Shown: piece after piece, positions 1 through 6,448 of the stretch
Layout of the letters: every line of letters begins with the position of its first letter
Position numbering within the stretch: position 1 is the first letter of the stretch
Assembly: GCA_035295985.1 (NCBI GenBank)
Contig: DATHBT010000227.1
Coordinates: 1 to 12,631 of the forward strand
Direction: 5' to 3'
Origin: JAIVGV01 sp035295985
GTDB taxonomy: Bacteria; Acidobacteriota; Blastocatellia; Pyrinomonadales; Pyrinomonadaceae
DNA length: 12,631 nucleotides
Notes under the pieces: generated by a model
Seen by the model: only the letters and a program-made list of their open reading frames with translations
The model's database searches: none
Told to the model about the DNA's origin: nothing
Position numbers and translations under genes: made by a program

Positions 1-29
1 TTAGAACCTGAACCGAGGCAGCTCACCTG

Positions 30-1088
30 TTACTGCGGGATCGAGATCGGGAAAGGCTCGAAGGAGAGCAGGAAGACGAGGAGCGTGAGGGCGGCGACCG
101 CGAGCCGCGCGCGGCCGAGCGGGGCGTACTCGTCCGTCACCTGCGGGTGCGGGACGCGCAGCATGACGAAGAGCAGCGCAGCGTAAACGAAGCCCCCCGG
201 CGCGTGGTGCCAGAGCCAGCCGAGCAGCGCGACGGCCAGCATCAGCGCGAAGGCCGCGCCCCCCGTCCGCCCGTGCGCGCGCCGGCCGAAGACGGCGAAG
301 ACCGCGTGCCCGCCGTCAAGCTGCCCGACGGGGAGCAGGTTCAGGCTCGTCACCAGCAGCCCGATCCACGCGGCGAAGTAGAAGGGGTTCGCGGCGATGC
401 TCGTAATGTCCACGGAGAGCGCGGAGGCTGTGAGCCGCAGCAGCGGCGGGTCGTTGAAGACGATGACCGTGCCCGGCGCGGCCGACTCAACAGAGAATGC
501 CGAAGGTTCGGCCGTCAGCACCGCGACGAGCGCGACGGGCAGGATGACTGCGAAGCCCGCGAGCGGGCCGGCGACGCCGATGTCGAAGAGCGCGCGGCGC
601 GTCGGGATCGGCGACTTGATCTTGATGAACGCGCCGAACGTGCCGGCCAGAAAGAGCGGCGGCGCGGGGATGAAGAAGGGGAGCGTGGCGCGCACGCCGT
701 AGCGGCGGCAGGCGACGTAATGGCCGGCCTCGTGCGCGAGCAGGATCGAGAGCAGCGCGGCCGAGAACGCCGCCCCGCGCGCGAGCAGCGCGGGGTGCGC
801 CCACGCGTAGGCGACGAGCGCGGCGACCGCCTGCCCGTAGTAAGCCGGCACGTAAGCCAGGTAGTCGAGCCACCCGGCCGGCTCGGGCATCACAGGCTCG
901 ACCGCCCCCTGCGCCTCCGGCGGCAGGAGCAGCATCACGCCCGCGACCGTCGTCGTCAGCACGGTCAGCGCTAGCAGCCCCGCGTGCCTCGCCCACTCGC
1001 GCGCCGTCGGCCGCAGCGCGTCGCGGACAAACCCCGCACGCCGCGCCTCGTAGTCGTAACCGGCCGCCGCCCTGAGAGCTTCTTCCAT
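30..1088 (-). CDS. Site-2 protease family protein (peptidase M50), integral membrane
   Basis: A 352-residue polytopic membrane protein read leftward. It has both halves of the site-2 metalloprotease active site. HEAGH at residues 119-123 gives two zinc-binding histidines and the catalytic Glu120. NLLPVGQLDGGH at 250-261 supplies the third zinc ligand, Asp258. The GVAGPLAGF segment (171-179) and FGAFIKIKSPIP (151-162) are also typical of the family. The TFGAF/KSPIP wording resembles the cyanobacterial and plant EGY-type branch. Hydrophobic segments lie at about 38-56, 82-115, 168-193, 235-255, 275-293 and 325-343. Family members cleave substrates inside the membrane; the substrate here is unknown. 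No PDZ domain is visible. The ATG at 1088 is preceded by no clear Shine-Dalgarno, and a large hairpin lies between this gene and the HU gene upstream. The two may be cotranscribed. Family assignment is firm, biological role unknown. Confidence 0.9.
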   Translation of the reverse strand: MEEALRAAAGYDYEARRAGFVRDALRPTAREWARHAGLLALTVLTTTVAGVMLLLPPEAQGAVEPVMPEPAGWLDYLAYVPAYYGQAVAALVAYAWAHPALLARGAAFSAALLSILLAHEAGHYVACRRYGVRATLPFFIPAPPLFLAGTFGAFIKIKSPIPTRRALFDIGVAGPLAGFAVILPVALVAVLTAEPSAFSVESAAPGTVIVFNDPPLLRLTASALSVDITSIAANPFYFAAWIGLLVTSLNLLPVGQLDGGHAVFAVFGRRAHGRTGGAAFALMLAVALLGWLWHHAPGGFVYAALLFVMLRVPHPQVTDEYAPLGRARLAVAALTLLVFLLSFEPFPISIPQ

Positions 1089-1108
1089 TCAATTAAAAAG
1101 CCGTAAAC

Positions 1109-1168
1109 AGTGAACCGTGACAGGCGACTAGTAAGGACTGCTTTACCTGTCGCCTGTCACGGTTCACT
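1109..1168. repeat. Long imperfect hairpin of heptad repeats (GTGACNN type) between HU and M50 genes
   Basis: The arms at 1109-1128 and 1149-1168 are perfect 20-base inverted complements. After a 2x2 internal mismatch they continue as a 6-bp stem (1131-1136 with 1141-1146, one G-T pair) closed by a four-base loop. The left arm reads as seven-base units beginning GTGA; the right arm and the bases after it read as CTGTCGC, CTGTCAC, GGTTCAC, TTGTCAC. The structure fills most of the gap between the HU stop (1180) and the M50 start (1088). On the leftward strand there is no T-tract directly after the stem, so it is not a textbook terminator. It could partly block read-through, or stabilise the HU message. 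Confidence 0.85.
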
Positions 1169-1179
1169 TGTCACGGCCT

Positions 1180-1506
1180 TCAGATGTCCGTGTCGTGCCC
1201 GGCGTCGGGCATGTCGGTGTCGTGGCCCTCGGCCTCGAAGCCGTGGGCCTGTAGCTCCTTGCCGGGCTTGAAGCGGATGGTCTTGCCGGTGGGGATGGCG
1301 ACCTCTTCGCCGGTGCGCGGGTTGCGGCCGACGCCGCGCTTGCGCGGCTTGACGATGAAGACGCCAAAACCCCGCAGCTCGATCCGCTCGCCGCGCGCGA
1401 GCGCCTCCTTCATCGAGTGGAAGAGGGCGTCCACCGCCTGCTCCGCCTTCATCTTCGGCACGCCCGTGCGGTCGGCGATGCGGTTGACGATGTCGAGTTT
1501 GATCAC
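1180..1506 (-). CDS. HU family DNA-binding protein with short acidic C-terminal extension
   Basis: A 108-residue nucleoid-associated protein. The fold is clear: an N-terminal helical dimerisation part (IKLDIVNRIADRTGV, residues 2-16), the RGFGVF turn (45-50), and the DNA-binding beta-arm with GRNPRTGEEV (60-69), whose Pro63 is the residue HU/IHF proteins insert into the minor groove. FKPGKELQ (79-86) closes the core. I chose GTG at 1506 because the HU fold starts there and a strong Shine-Dalgarno (GGAGGGAG, 1520-1513) lies six bases upstream. The longer open frame from 1611 runs through the promoter and is not coding. Most HU proteins are about 90 residues. This one has about 18 extra residues in which GHDTD occurs twice, apparently a small internal duplication. 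HU versus IHF-like subtype cannot be settled from the sequence alone. Confidence 0.93.
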   Translation of the reverse strand: MIKLDIVNRIADRTGVPKMKAEQAVDALFHSMKEALARGERIELRGFGVFIVKPRKRGVGRNPRTGEEVAIPTGKTIRFKPGKELQAHGFEAEGHDTDMPDAGHDTDI

Positions 1507-1512
1507 GGGGCG

Positions 1513-1520
1513 CTCCCTCC
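1513..1520 (-). promoter_or_regulatory. Shine-Dalgarno deciding the GTG start of the HU gene
   Basis: On the leftward strand GGAGGGAG is followed by six bases and GTG at 1506-1504. It is the strongest ribosome binding site in the window, and it rules out the upstream ATG at 1611. Confidence 0.8.
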
Positions 1521-1581
1521 GTCCGAAGCGGTTAAGTGGTAGAACTGTCAGTGGATTGCGCGCCCCGGCGGGCGACGTTCG

Positions 1582-1611
1582 ATGATATGGAGCGGACGCG
1601 CGCGGTGTCAA
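1582..1611 (-). promoter_or_regulatory. Predicted sigma70-type promoter of the HU gene
   Basis: On the leftward strand a perfect TTGACA (1611-1606) is followed by an 18-base spacer and TATCAT (1587-1582), five of six matches to the -10 consensus. Transcription would start near 1575, giving a leader of about 70 bases before the GTG at 1506. It is back-to-back with the lepB promoter. Confidence 0.6.
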
Positions 1612-1645
1612 GGCGGGGGTGCGCGCGAGTCGCCGTTGCCCTCCG

Positions 1646-1675
1646 TTGACAAAGCTCTCGGCGCGCGGCTAACCT
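1646..1675 (+). promoter_or_regulatory. Predicted promoter of lepB, divergent from the HU promoter
   Basis: A perfect TTGACA (1646-1651) is followed, after 18 bases, by TAACCT (1670-1675). The latter keeps the three most conserved -10 positions (T, A and final T) but is otherwise weak. The predicted leader of about 50 bases leads to ATG 1735. The two -35 boxes are only 34 bases apart, so a shared regulator or local supercoiling could act on both promoters. The -10 call is tentative. Confidence 0.4.
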
Positions 1676-1734
1676 CGATTCGGGCATCAAAGGTTCGAGT
1701 AATTTTTTTCGGCGGAAGACTTCAGACTGATCGG

Positions 1735-2421
1735 ATGATCTGGCGGAGGAGACCCAAGGGGCCGCGCTTCGGCGGCGTGGCGGCGGACGACGACCGCGAC
1801 ATAGAGGTGCAGCGGCTCGACGACGAGGCGCGCCGCCACTTCTGGTCGGAGGCCCGCCTGCTCATCCGCGATCTGGTCTTCGCGCTGCTCGTCGCCGCGC
1901 TCTTCGTCGTCTTCGTCCTCCAGCCCGTCAAGGTCGAGGGCACCTCGATGCTGCCGCGGCTCCACGACGGCGAGCGCATCTTCGTCAACAAGCTGATCTA
2001 CTACGAGTGGCCCCGGCTAGAGCGCGGCGACATCGTCGTCTTCTGGTACCCGGACGACCCCGACAAGAGCTACATCAAGCGCATCATCGGCCTGCCGGGC
2101 GAGCTGATCGAAATCCGCGAGGGCGTGATCCACGTCAACGGGCGCGAGCTGCGGGAGCCGTACCTCGACCCGCAGCGCAACCTCGCGCGCTACAACCTGC
2201 CGCCGACGCCCGTCAAGCAGCACTACTACTTCGTGATGGGCGACAACCGGGACTACTCGGACGACTCGCGCCGCTGGGGGCTGGTTCCGCAGAAGTACAT
2301 CTACGGCAAGGCCCTCTTCCGCTACTGGCCGCTCTCCGAGGCCAGCCGCATCACGCACGAGACAGACTACAGCCCGCCGTCGGCCGACGCGACGCCGACG
2401 ACGGAAGAAGGGGAGCCGTGA
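1735..2421 (+). CDS. lepB: Signal peptidase I
   Basis: A 228-residue type I signal peptidase (family S26A), which removes signal peptides from exported proteins on the outer face of the inner membrane. One membrane anchor (about residues 42-62) follows a charged cytoplasmic N-terminus. Box B, EGTSMLPRL, carries the nucleophile Ser71. Box D, YIKRIIGLPGE, carries the general base Lys115. Box E, MGDNRDYSDDSRRWG (168-182), is complete. The C-terminal tail after about residue 205 is polar and Pro/Thr/Glu-rich. The start at ATG 1735 is preferred because the upstream in-frame extension (from 1582) would run through the promoter and adds no family sequence. The Shine-Dalgarno is weak. Seven bases after the stop a heptad repeat array begins. 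No other secretion genes are adjacent. Confidence 0.95.
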   Translation: MIWRRRPKGPRFGGVAADDDRDIEVQRLDDEARRHFWSEARLLIRDLVFALLVAALFVVFVLQPVKVEGTSMLPRLHDGERIFVNKLIYYEWPRLERGDIVVFWYPDDPDKSYIKRIIGLPGELIEIREGVIHVNGRELREPYLDPQRNLARYNLPPTPVKQHYYFVMGDNRDYSDDSRRWGLVPQKYIYGKALFRYWPLSEASRITHETDYSPPSADATPTTEEGEP

Positions 2422-2427
2422 GGAAGA

Positions 2428-2520
2428 AGCTGTTAGCTATTAGCGGTTAGCTTTTAGCCGGAAGAAGACAGCCATCAGCTTCCGTTCCGGTTTTCGGTTT
2501 TGCTAACAGCTAACAGCTAA
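2428..2520. repeat. TTAGCTN heptad element, inverted arms, between lepB and the YIP1-TPR gene
   Basis: The left arm (2428-2457) has units AGCTGTT, AGCTATT, AGCGGTT, AGCTTTT. The right arm (2502-2520) is the inverse, GCTAACAGCTAACAGCTAA. Bases 2428-2444 pair with 2502-2518 with a single mismatch. The loop holds smaller stems (CGGAAG 2459-2464 with CTTCCG 2479-2484, or CCGGAA with TTCCGG 2485-2490) followed by TTTT, which may act as a weak terminator for lepB. The right arm ends four bases before the next start codon. Its boundary word CGGTTTTGCTAAC recurs exactly at 6523-6535. Confidence 0.85.
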
Positions 2521-2523
2521 AGA

Positions 2524-3819
2524 ATGCTCGACTGGCTCAAGCCACTGCCGCTGATGTTCTACGCGCCGCGGCGCGGGATGGCCGCGGTGCGCGACCGCGC
2601 GCCGCTGGGCGCGGCGGCACTGTTGGCGTTCGTCACGGCGGGCCTCCGTTCGCTGCTGCTCGAATGGTCGCCGACGTCCGGAGTCTGGGGCCTCGCGGGC
2701 GTCGTCTCGTCCGCGCTGTGGCCGCTGATGAGCGTCGGCTTGTTCTTCGTGCCGATCACGATCTTCGTCGCCAACCTGTTCGAGCGGCGAGCCAGCTTCG
2801 GCCTCGCCGTGCGGCAGGACTACGCGGCGCTCGCCTCCGCGATGTTCTACGCGTGGTCGGCCGCCTCCATACTGACGCTACCGCTGGCCGCCCTCTCACG
2901 GGCATGGGGGCTGGAGGCGCAGTTACAGGCCGCCGGTGAGCGCAGCCGGGAGTTACAGCGTCAGCTTCCGCAAGACGGCACGCAGCCCGATCCGCGGCTC
3001 GTGGCCGAAGCCTTCGGCATGCTCGGTGTCGTCCTGCTCGTCACCGTGATGTCGCCGCTGCCATTCTTCCTGCTGTGGGCCGTGGTGGCGGTGCGCGAGG
3101 TGTTCCGCTTCTCGTGGGCGCGCTCGGTGGCCGTCGTGATCGTGAGCTGCCTGTTCATGATCCCGGCGCTATTCGTGCTCCTCTTCCTGCTGAGCACGGT
3201 GCTCGGCTCTCCGTTTATTCTCCTGCTGCTCTTCTTCCTGCTGCGCGGCTACTTCTCCGAGGTGATGCGGACGCAGCGGGCGCGCGCCTCCTTCCGCCAG
3301 AACCTCGAAGCCGCCACGCTCAACCCGGCCGACGCCTCGGCCCACTACAACCTCGGCCTCATACACCTCGACCGCAAGGAACTGGCCGAGGCCCGCGCCC
3401 GCTTCCGGCGCGCCGTCGAGATCGACGCCGAAGAGACCGACGCGCACTACCAGCTCGGCCGCATCAGCCGCGCCGAAGGCAAACTCTCCGAGGCCATCGA
3501 GCACTTCGGCCGGGTCGTCGAGCGCGCGCCAGACCACGCGCAGCACGAGGTCTGGCGCGAGATCGGCGCGACCTACCTGGCGGCCGGACAGTTCGCCGAC
3601 GCCCACGACGCGCTCGAAAAGTTCCTCGACCGACGCCCCTCCGACCCCGAAGGGCTGTACCTGCAGGGCCGCGCCCTCGCCGGCATGGGCCGCCGCCGCG
3701 AGGCCGCCGACCTGATGCGCGCCTGCATCGAGGCCGTCCGCACCGCCCCGGCCTACAAGTACCGCACCGAGAAACGCTGGCTCAACGAGGCCCAGCAGTT
3801 CCTCCGCACGCAGGCTTAA
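2524..3819 (+). CDS. YIP1-like membrane protein with C-terminal TPR repeats
   Basis: A 431-residue protein in two parts. Residues 1-245 look like a YIP1-type membrane domain: a WLKPLPLMFYAPRRGM start, a conserved short region before the membrane in such proteins, then hydrophobic segments at about 28-46, 58-86, 102-122, 165-190, 198-222 and 227-243. A polar loop at 128-160 separates two clusters. Residues 258-410 hold about four tetratricopeptide repeats, the best being SAHYNLGLIHLDRKELAEAR (272-291) and DAHYQLGRISRAEGKLSEAI (306-325). TPRs bind partner proteins and are probably cytoplasmic here. Substrate and role are unknown; membrane trafficking or complex assembly is only a guess from the domains. 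There is no Shine-Dalgarno. The region before ATG 2524 consists of repeat sequence. The next gene starts one base after this stop, implying coupled translation. Confidence 0.75.
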   Translation: MLDWLKPLPLMFYAPRRGMAAVRDRAPLGAAALLAFVTAGLRSLLLEWSPTSGVWGLAGVVSSALWPLMSVGLFFVPITIFVANLFERRASFGLAVRQDYAALASAMFYAWSAASILTLPLAALSRAWGLEAQLQAAGERSRELQRQLPQDGTQPDPRLVAEAFGMLGVVLLVTVMSPLPFFLLWAVVAVREVFRFSWARSVAVVIVSCLFMIPALFVLLFLLSTVLGSPFILLLLFFLLRGYFSEVMRTQRARASFRQNLEAATLNPADASAHYNLGLIHLDRKELAEARARFRRAVEIDAEETDAHYQLGRISRAEGKLSEAIEHFGRVVERAPDHAQHEVWREIGATYLAAGQFADAHDALEKFLDRRPSDPEGLYLQGRALAGMGRRREAADLMRACIEAVRTAPAYKYRTEKRWLNEAQQFLRTQA

Positions 3820-3820
3820 A

Positions 3821-4873
3821 ATGAGTGCCCACGCCGATCACCTCATCAACAAACGCGCCACTAGCGTGTGCCGCGCGTTCATCCTCGTATCGCTCATTCC
3901 GTTCTTCGCGAACGTCACGCGCGCCCGGCAGGCGGCAGCTTGTGCGGGGTTCCAGAAGGCAGTCAAGGCGACGTACAACTTCAAGCCCTCGCAACTGAAA
4001 TCGGAGGCCGAGAGTAACGCGAAGTCGGCCGCGATGGATCGGGTCTGGGAGATGGTTAAGGCGAGGCCAGCCGAGTTGCTGCCGTGCCTGCGCGACGCGC
4101 TTGCCGACCCGCAGGCAGACCCCTGGTTCCGTTTTGACGGCAGCAACCTGCTCGTTTCGCTCGATCCATCCGCGGCCTCCAAAGCGGAGCAGGTTCGTCA
4201 GTACACGGCCGTTGACTTGGACGACGTTAATTTGATGATTTGGGTCTCGACACTCGCCCAACGCGGCGCGGAGGGGTTCGACGTGTCGGAGGCGGGCGGG
4301 CGCTGGCTCGCCTACCCGAAAGCGAAATACTACTTACCCCAGCACGGCGCACGCGAGGTCGATAAATTCCTCGGCGGCATCTTCATCTTCGGCAGCATGG
4401 ATGAGGCGCAGGCAACTCCCGCCCTTTTCAAGATCGCCGCTTCGGCCAGCCACCCCGGACGCGATATTGCCATCTCGCTCCTACTCATGCAGGCCACACC
4501 CGAAGCTGTCCGCGGCCTGAAGGCGCTCGACCTCACGGGCCTCCCCTCTAGCATGCAGGCCGCTCTGCGCGCGCACCTTAACCAGCCTAAAGTGATCGCG
4601 CCGCGCGACAAGCCGAAAACCACCCGCGCTCAGTTCGTCAAAGCCTTTGAGGCCGCCGCGAAAGGGGACTGGAAGTACTTCTCCGAGTTGGTGAGCGAAG
4701 TACCCGATGGTGAGAGGGACGTTGCCGCTGTGCTAAAACCTGAGGACATACCTCTCCTTCGCAAGGTACGGCGGGCGAGAATAGCCCACGCCAACCACCA
4801 CGCCGCCGAGTACTACGTGAGCTTTACCCAAATTCTAATGACGATGATTTCAAGGACGGAGACGGTGAAGTAG
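3821..4873 (+). CDS. Exported protein of unknown function, possibly HEAT-like
   Basis: A 350-residue protein I do not recognise. A basic N-terminus is followed by a hydrophobic stretch (about 18-31, RAFILVSLIPFF) and small residues, so it probably has a signal peptide cut near residues 35-40. Cys41 after three alanines is a weak lipobox candidate. The rest is helical-looking, with segments such as LPCLRDALADPQADPWFRFD (76-95) and later paired helices that resemble HEAT-type repeats, though none is a clear match. There are no catalytic motifs. Codon use looks less GC-extreme than in the flanking genes, with more A/T-ending codons, which could mean a more recent arrival or weaker selection. The gene sits one base after the YIP1-TPR stop, and its own stop TAG abuts the ATG of carA, so the three genes are probably cotranscribed. 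Confidence 0.6.
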   Translation: MSAHADHLINKRATSVCRAFILVSLIPFFANVTRARQAAACAGFQKAVKATYNFKPSQLKSEAESNAKSAAMDRVWEMVKARPAELLPCLRDALADPQADPWFRFDGSNLLVSLDPSAASKAEQVRQYTAVDLDDVNLMIWVSTLAQRGAEGFDVSEAGGRWLAYPKAKYYLPQHGAREVDKFLGGIFIFGSMDEAQATPALFKIAASASHPGRDIAISLLLMQATPEAVRGLKALDLTGLPSSMQAALRAHLNQPKVIAPRDKPKTTRAQFVKAFEAAAKGDWKYFSELVSEVPDGERDVAAVLKPEDIPLLRKVRRARIAHANHHAAEYYVSFTQILMTMISRTETVK

Positions 4874-5983
4874 ATGGGTGACCACAAACCCGCAGTTCTA
4901 GCACTTGAGGACGGGCGCGTGTTCCGCGGGCGCTCGTGGGGCGCGCAAGGTGAGCGTTGCGGCGAGATGGTCTTCAACACCTCGATGTCGGGCTACCAGG
5001 AGGTCTTAACCGATCCGTCCTACGCCGGGCAGATCGTGTGCATGACCTACCCGCTCATCGGCAACTACGGCGTCAACGCGGCCGACTCCGAGTCGAGCCG
5101 GCCGTGGGTCGAGGGCTTCGTCGTGCGCGAGGCGAGCCGGACGGTGTCGAACTGGCGCGCGGAAGGGTCTCTGGACGAATACCTGCGGCGCTGGAACATC
5201 CCGGCGATTGACCGCGTGGACACGCGCGCGCTCGTCCGGCACATACGCGACCGCGGCGCGATGCGCGCGTGTCTTTCGACGACAGACCCGGACGAGAAGA
5301 GCCTCGTCGAGAAGGCCCGCAACTCCGTGCCGATGGAGAACAGGGAGCTGGCGAGCGCGGTGACGACACCGGAGCCTTACGAGTACCCGGCCGAGGGGCG
5401 CGAAAAGTTTCACGTCGTCTGCTACGACTTCGGCGTGAAGCTCAACAGCCTTCGCGAGTTCGCGCGGCTCGGCTGCAAACTCACGGTCGTGCCGGCGGGC
5501 ACTCCGGCGGCGGAAGTGTTAAAGCTGAAGCCGGACGGGATTTTCCTCTCCAACGGGCCGGGCGACCCGGCGGCGATGACCGAGGTGGTCGAGGAGATCA
5601 GGCGCGTGGCCGAGTCGGGCACGCCCGTCTTCGGCATCTGCTTCGGCCACCAGTTGCTGGGCCGCGCCTTCGGCGGCACGACCTACAAGCTCCGCTTCGG
5701 CCACCGCGGCGGCAACCAGCCCGTGCGCGACGAGCAGACCGGCTCGGTCGAGATCACTTCGCACAACCACGGCTTCGCGGTTGACGCGGAAAGCCTGCCC
5801 GCCGAAGTCGAGGTGACGCACGTCAACTTAAACGACGACTGCGTCGAGGGCATGCGCCACAAGCGCCTGCCCGTCTTCTCCGTCCAGTACCACCCGGAGG
5901 CCGCACCCGGCCCCCACGACGCCGAGCACCACTTCCGCCGCTTCATCGAGCTGATGGAGCAGTCGGCGGCTGTCACGAAATAA
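4874..5983 (+). CDS. carA: Carbamoyl-phosphate synthase, small (glutaminase) subunit
   Basis: A 369-residue cytoplasmic amidotransferase subunit. It hydrolyses glutamine and passes ammonia to CarB for carbamoyl phosphate, the precursor of pyrimidines and arginine. The N-terminal CPSase small domain is clear (LEDGRVFRGRSWG at 11-23, FNTSMSGYQEVLTDPSYAGQ at 34-53, YPLIGNYG at 59-66). The C-terminal class I glutaminase has the full triad: Cys256 in FGICFGHQLLG, and His340 and Glu342 in SVQYHPEA. LSNGPGDP (225-232) and TSHNHGF (295-301) are also family motifs. Length is normal (E. coli 382). The ATG directly abuts the previous stop, suggesting translational coupling. carB is not in the window. 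A heptad array begins at the stop codon itself. Confidence 0.97.
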   Translation: MGDHKPAVLALEDGRVFRGRSWGAQGERCGEMVFNTSMSGYQEVLTDPSYAGQIVCMTYPLIGNYGVNAADSESSRPWVEGFVVREASRTVSNWRAEGSLDEYLRRWNIPAIDRVDTRALVRHIRDRGAMRACLSTTDPDEKSLVEKARNSVPMENRELASAVTTPEPYEYPAEGREKFHVVCYDFGVKLNSLREFARLGCKLTVVPAGTPAAEVLKLKPDGIFLSNGPGDPAAMTEVVEEIRRVAESGTPVFGICFGHQLLGRAFGGTTYKLRFGHRGGNQPVRDEQTGSVEITSHNHGFAVDAESLPAEVEVTHVNLNDDCVEGMRHKRLPVFSVQYHPEAAPGPHDAEHHFRRFIELMEQSAAVTK

Positions 5984-6010
5984 GCTGTTAGCTATTAGCT
6001 GTTAGCTGTC
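5983..6010. repeat. Single-arm TTAGCTN heptad array after carA
   Basis: Four consecutive units, AGCTGTT, AGCTATT, AGCTGTT, AGCTGTC. The first base of the array is the last base of the carA TAA stop. The left boundary AAGCTGTTAGC is identical to that at 2427 and 8514. No matching right arm is found before the VOC gene, so this copy is either half an element or the left half of a pair with the array at about 6536. Confidence 0.8.
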
Positions 6011-6076
6011 GGACAAACTTGAAGGCGGGCCGGGTTGATTCCGGCAGCGCCGTCTCGGCCGGGGAGGGTCGTAGGG

Positions 6077-6448
6077 ATGTTTCAGGGCTTGCGGACGGTA
6101 ATCTACCGCGTGGGCGATCTCGCGCGGGCCAAGGAGTGGTACACGACGCTGCTCGGCTTCAGGCCGTACTTCGACGAGCCTTTCTACGTCGGCTTCAACG
6201 TCGGCGGCTACGAACTCGGACTCGACCCCGACGCGGCCGCGGCGACGGCGGGCGACAGCGTCGTCACCTACTGGGGCGTCTCGGACGCGCACGATGCGCT
6301 CGCCCGCCTCGTCGAACTCGGCGCGAAGGAGCGCGGCCCCGTGCAGGAGGTGGGCGAGGGCATCCTCGTCGCTACGGTCGAAGACCCCTTCGGCAACGTC
6401 GTCGGGATCATCGAGAACCCCCACTTCAAGTTAGCTGTTGGCGATTAG
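6077..6448 (+). CDS. VOC (glyoxalase/bleomycin-resistance fold) family protein
   Basis: A 123-residue single-module pair of the beta-alpha-beta-beta-beta fold. LRTVIYRVGDLARAKEWYTTL (from residue 5) is the classic first strand and helix, with LLGFRPYF after it. The second module starts at TYWGVSDAHDALARLVELGA and ends in EDPFGNVVGIIENP (102-115), the usual family signature. The histidines that commonly bind metal at the first strand of each module are replaced here (Thr7 and Thr64/Tyr65). A lactoylglutathione lyase activity is therefore doubtful, and a binding role is possible. ATG 6077 is chosen because GGGGAGGG (6061-6068) lies eight bases upstream; the longer frame from 6035 adds no family sequence. 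The last five residues (LAVGD) and the stop are encoded by a repeat array. Function unknown. Confidence 0.85.
   Translation: MFQGLRTVIYRVGDLARAKEWYTTLLGFRPYFDEPFYVGFNVGGYELGLDPDAAAATAGDSVVTYWGVSDAHDALARLVELGAKERGPVQEVGEGILVATVEDPFGNVVGIIENPHFKLAVGD

Noticed and set aside
1..29. Possible start of another leftward gene after the M50 stop
   Set aside because: AGGTGAG and a GTG are visible on the leftward strand, but 29 bases are too few to support a gene.
147..974. Long rightward open frame opposite the M50 gene
   Set aside because: It is Arg/Glu-rich antisense shadow of a clear site-2 protease, common in GC-rich DNA. Other long opposite-strand frames (6776-7939, 9460-10605, 10454-11572) are rejected for the same reason.
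1507..1611. In-frame N-terminal extension of the HU protein from 1611
   Set aside because: It contains the HU promoter and Shine-Dalgarno. The HU fold starts at the GTG at 1506.
1582..1734. In-frame N-terminal extension of lepB from 1582
   Set aside because: It runs through the predicted promoters, adds no signal peptidase sequence, and overlaps the HU leader.
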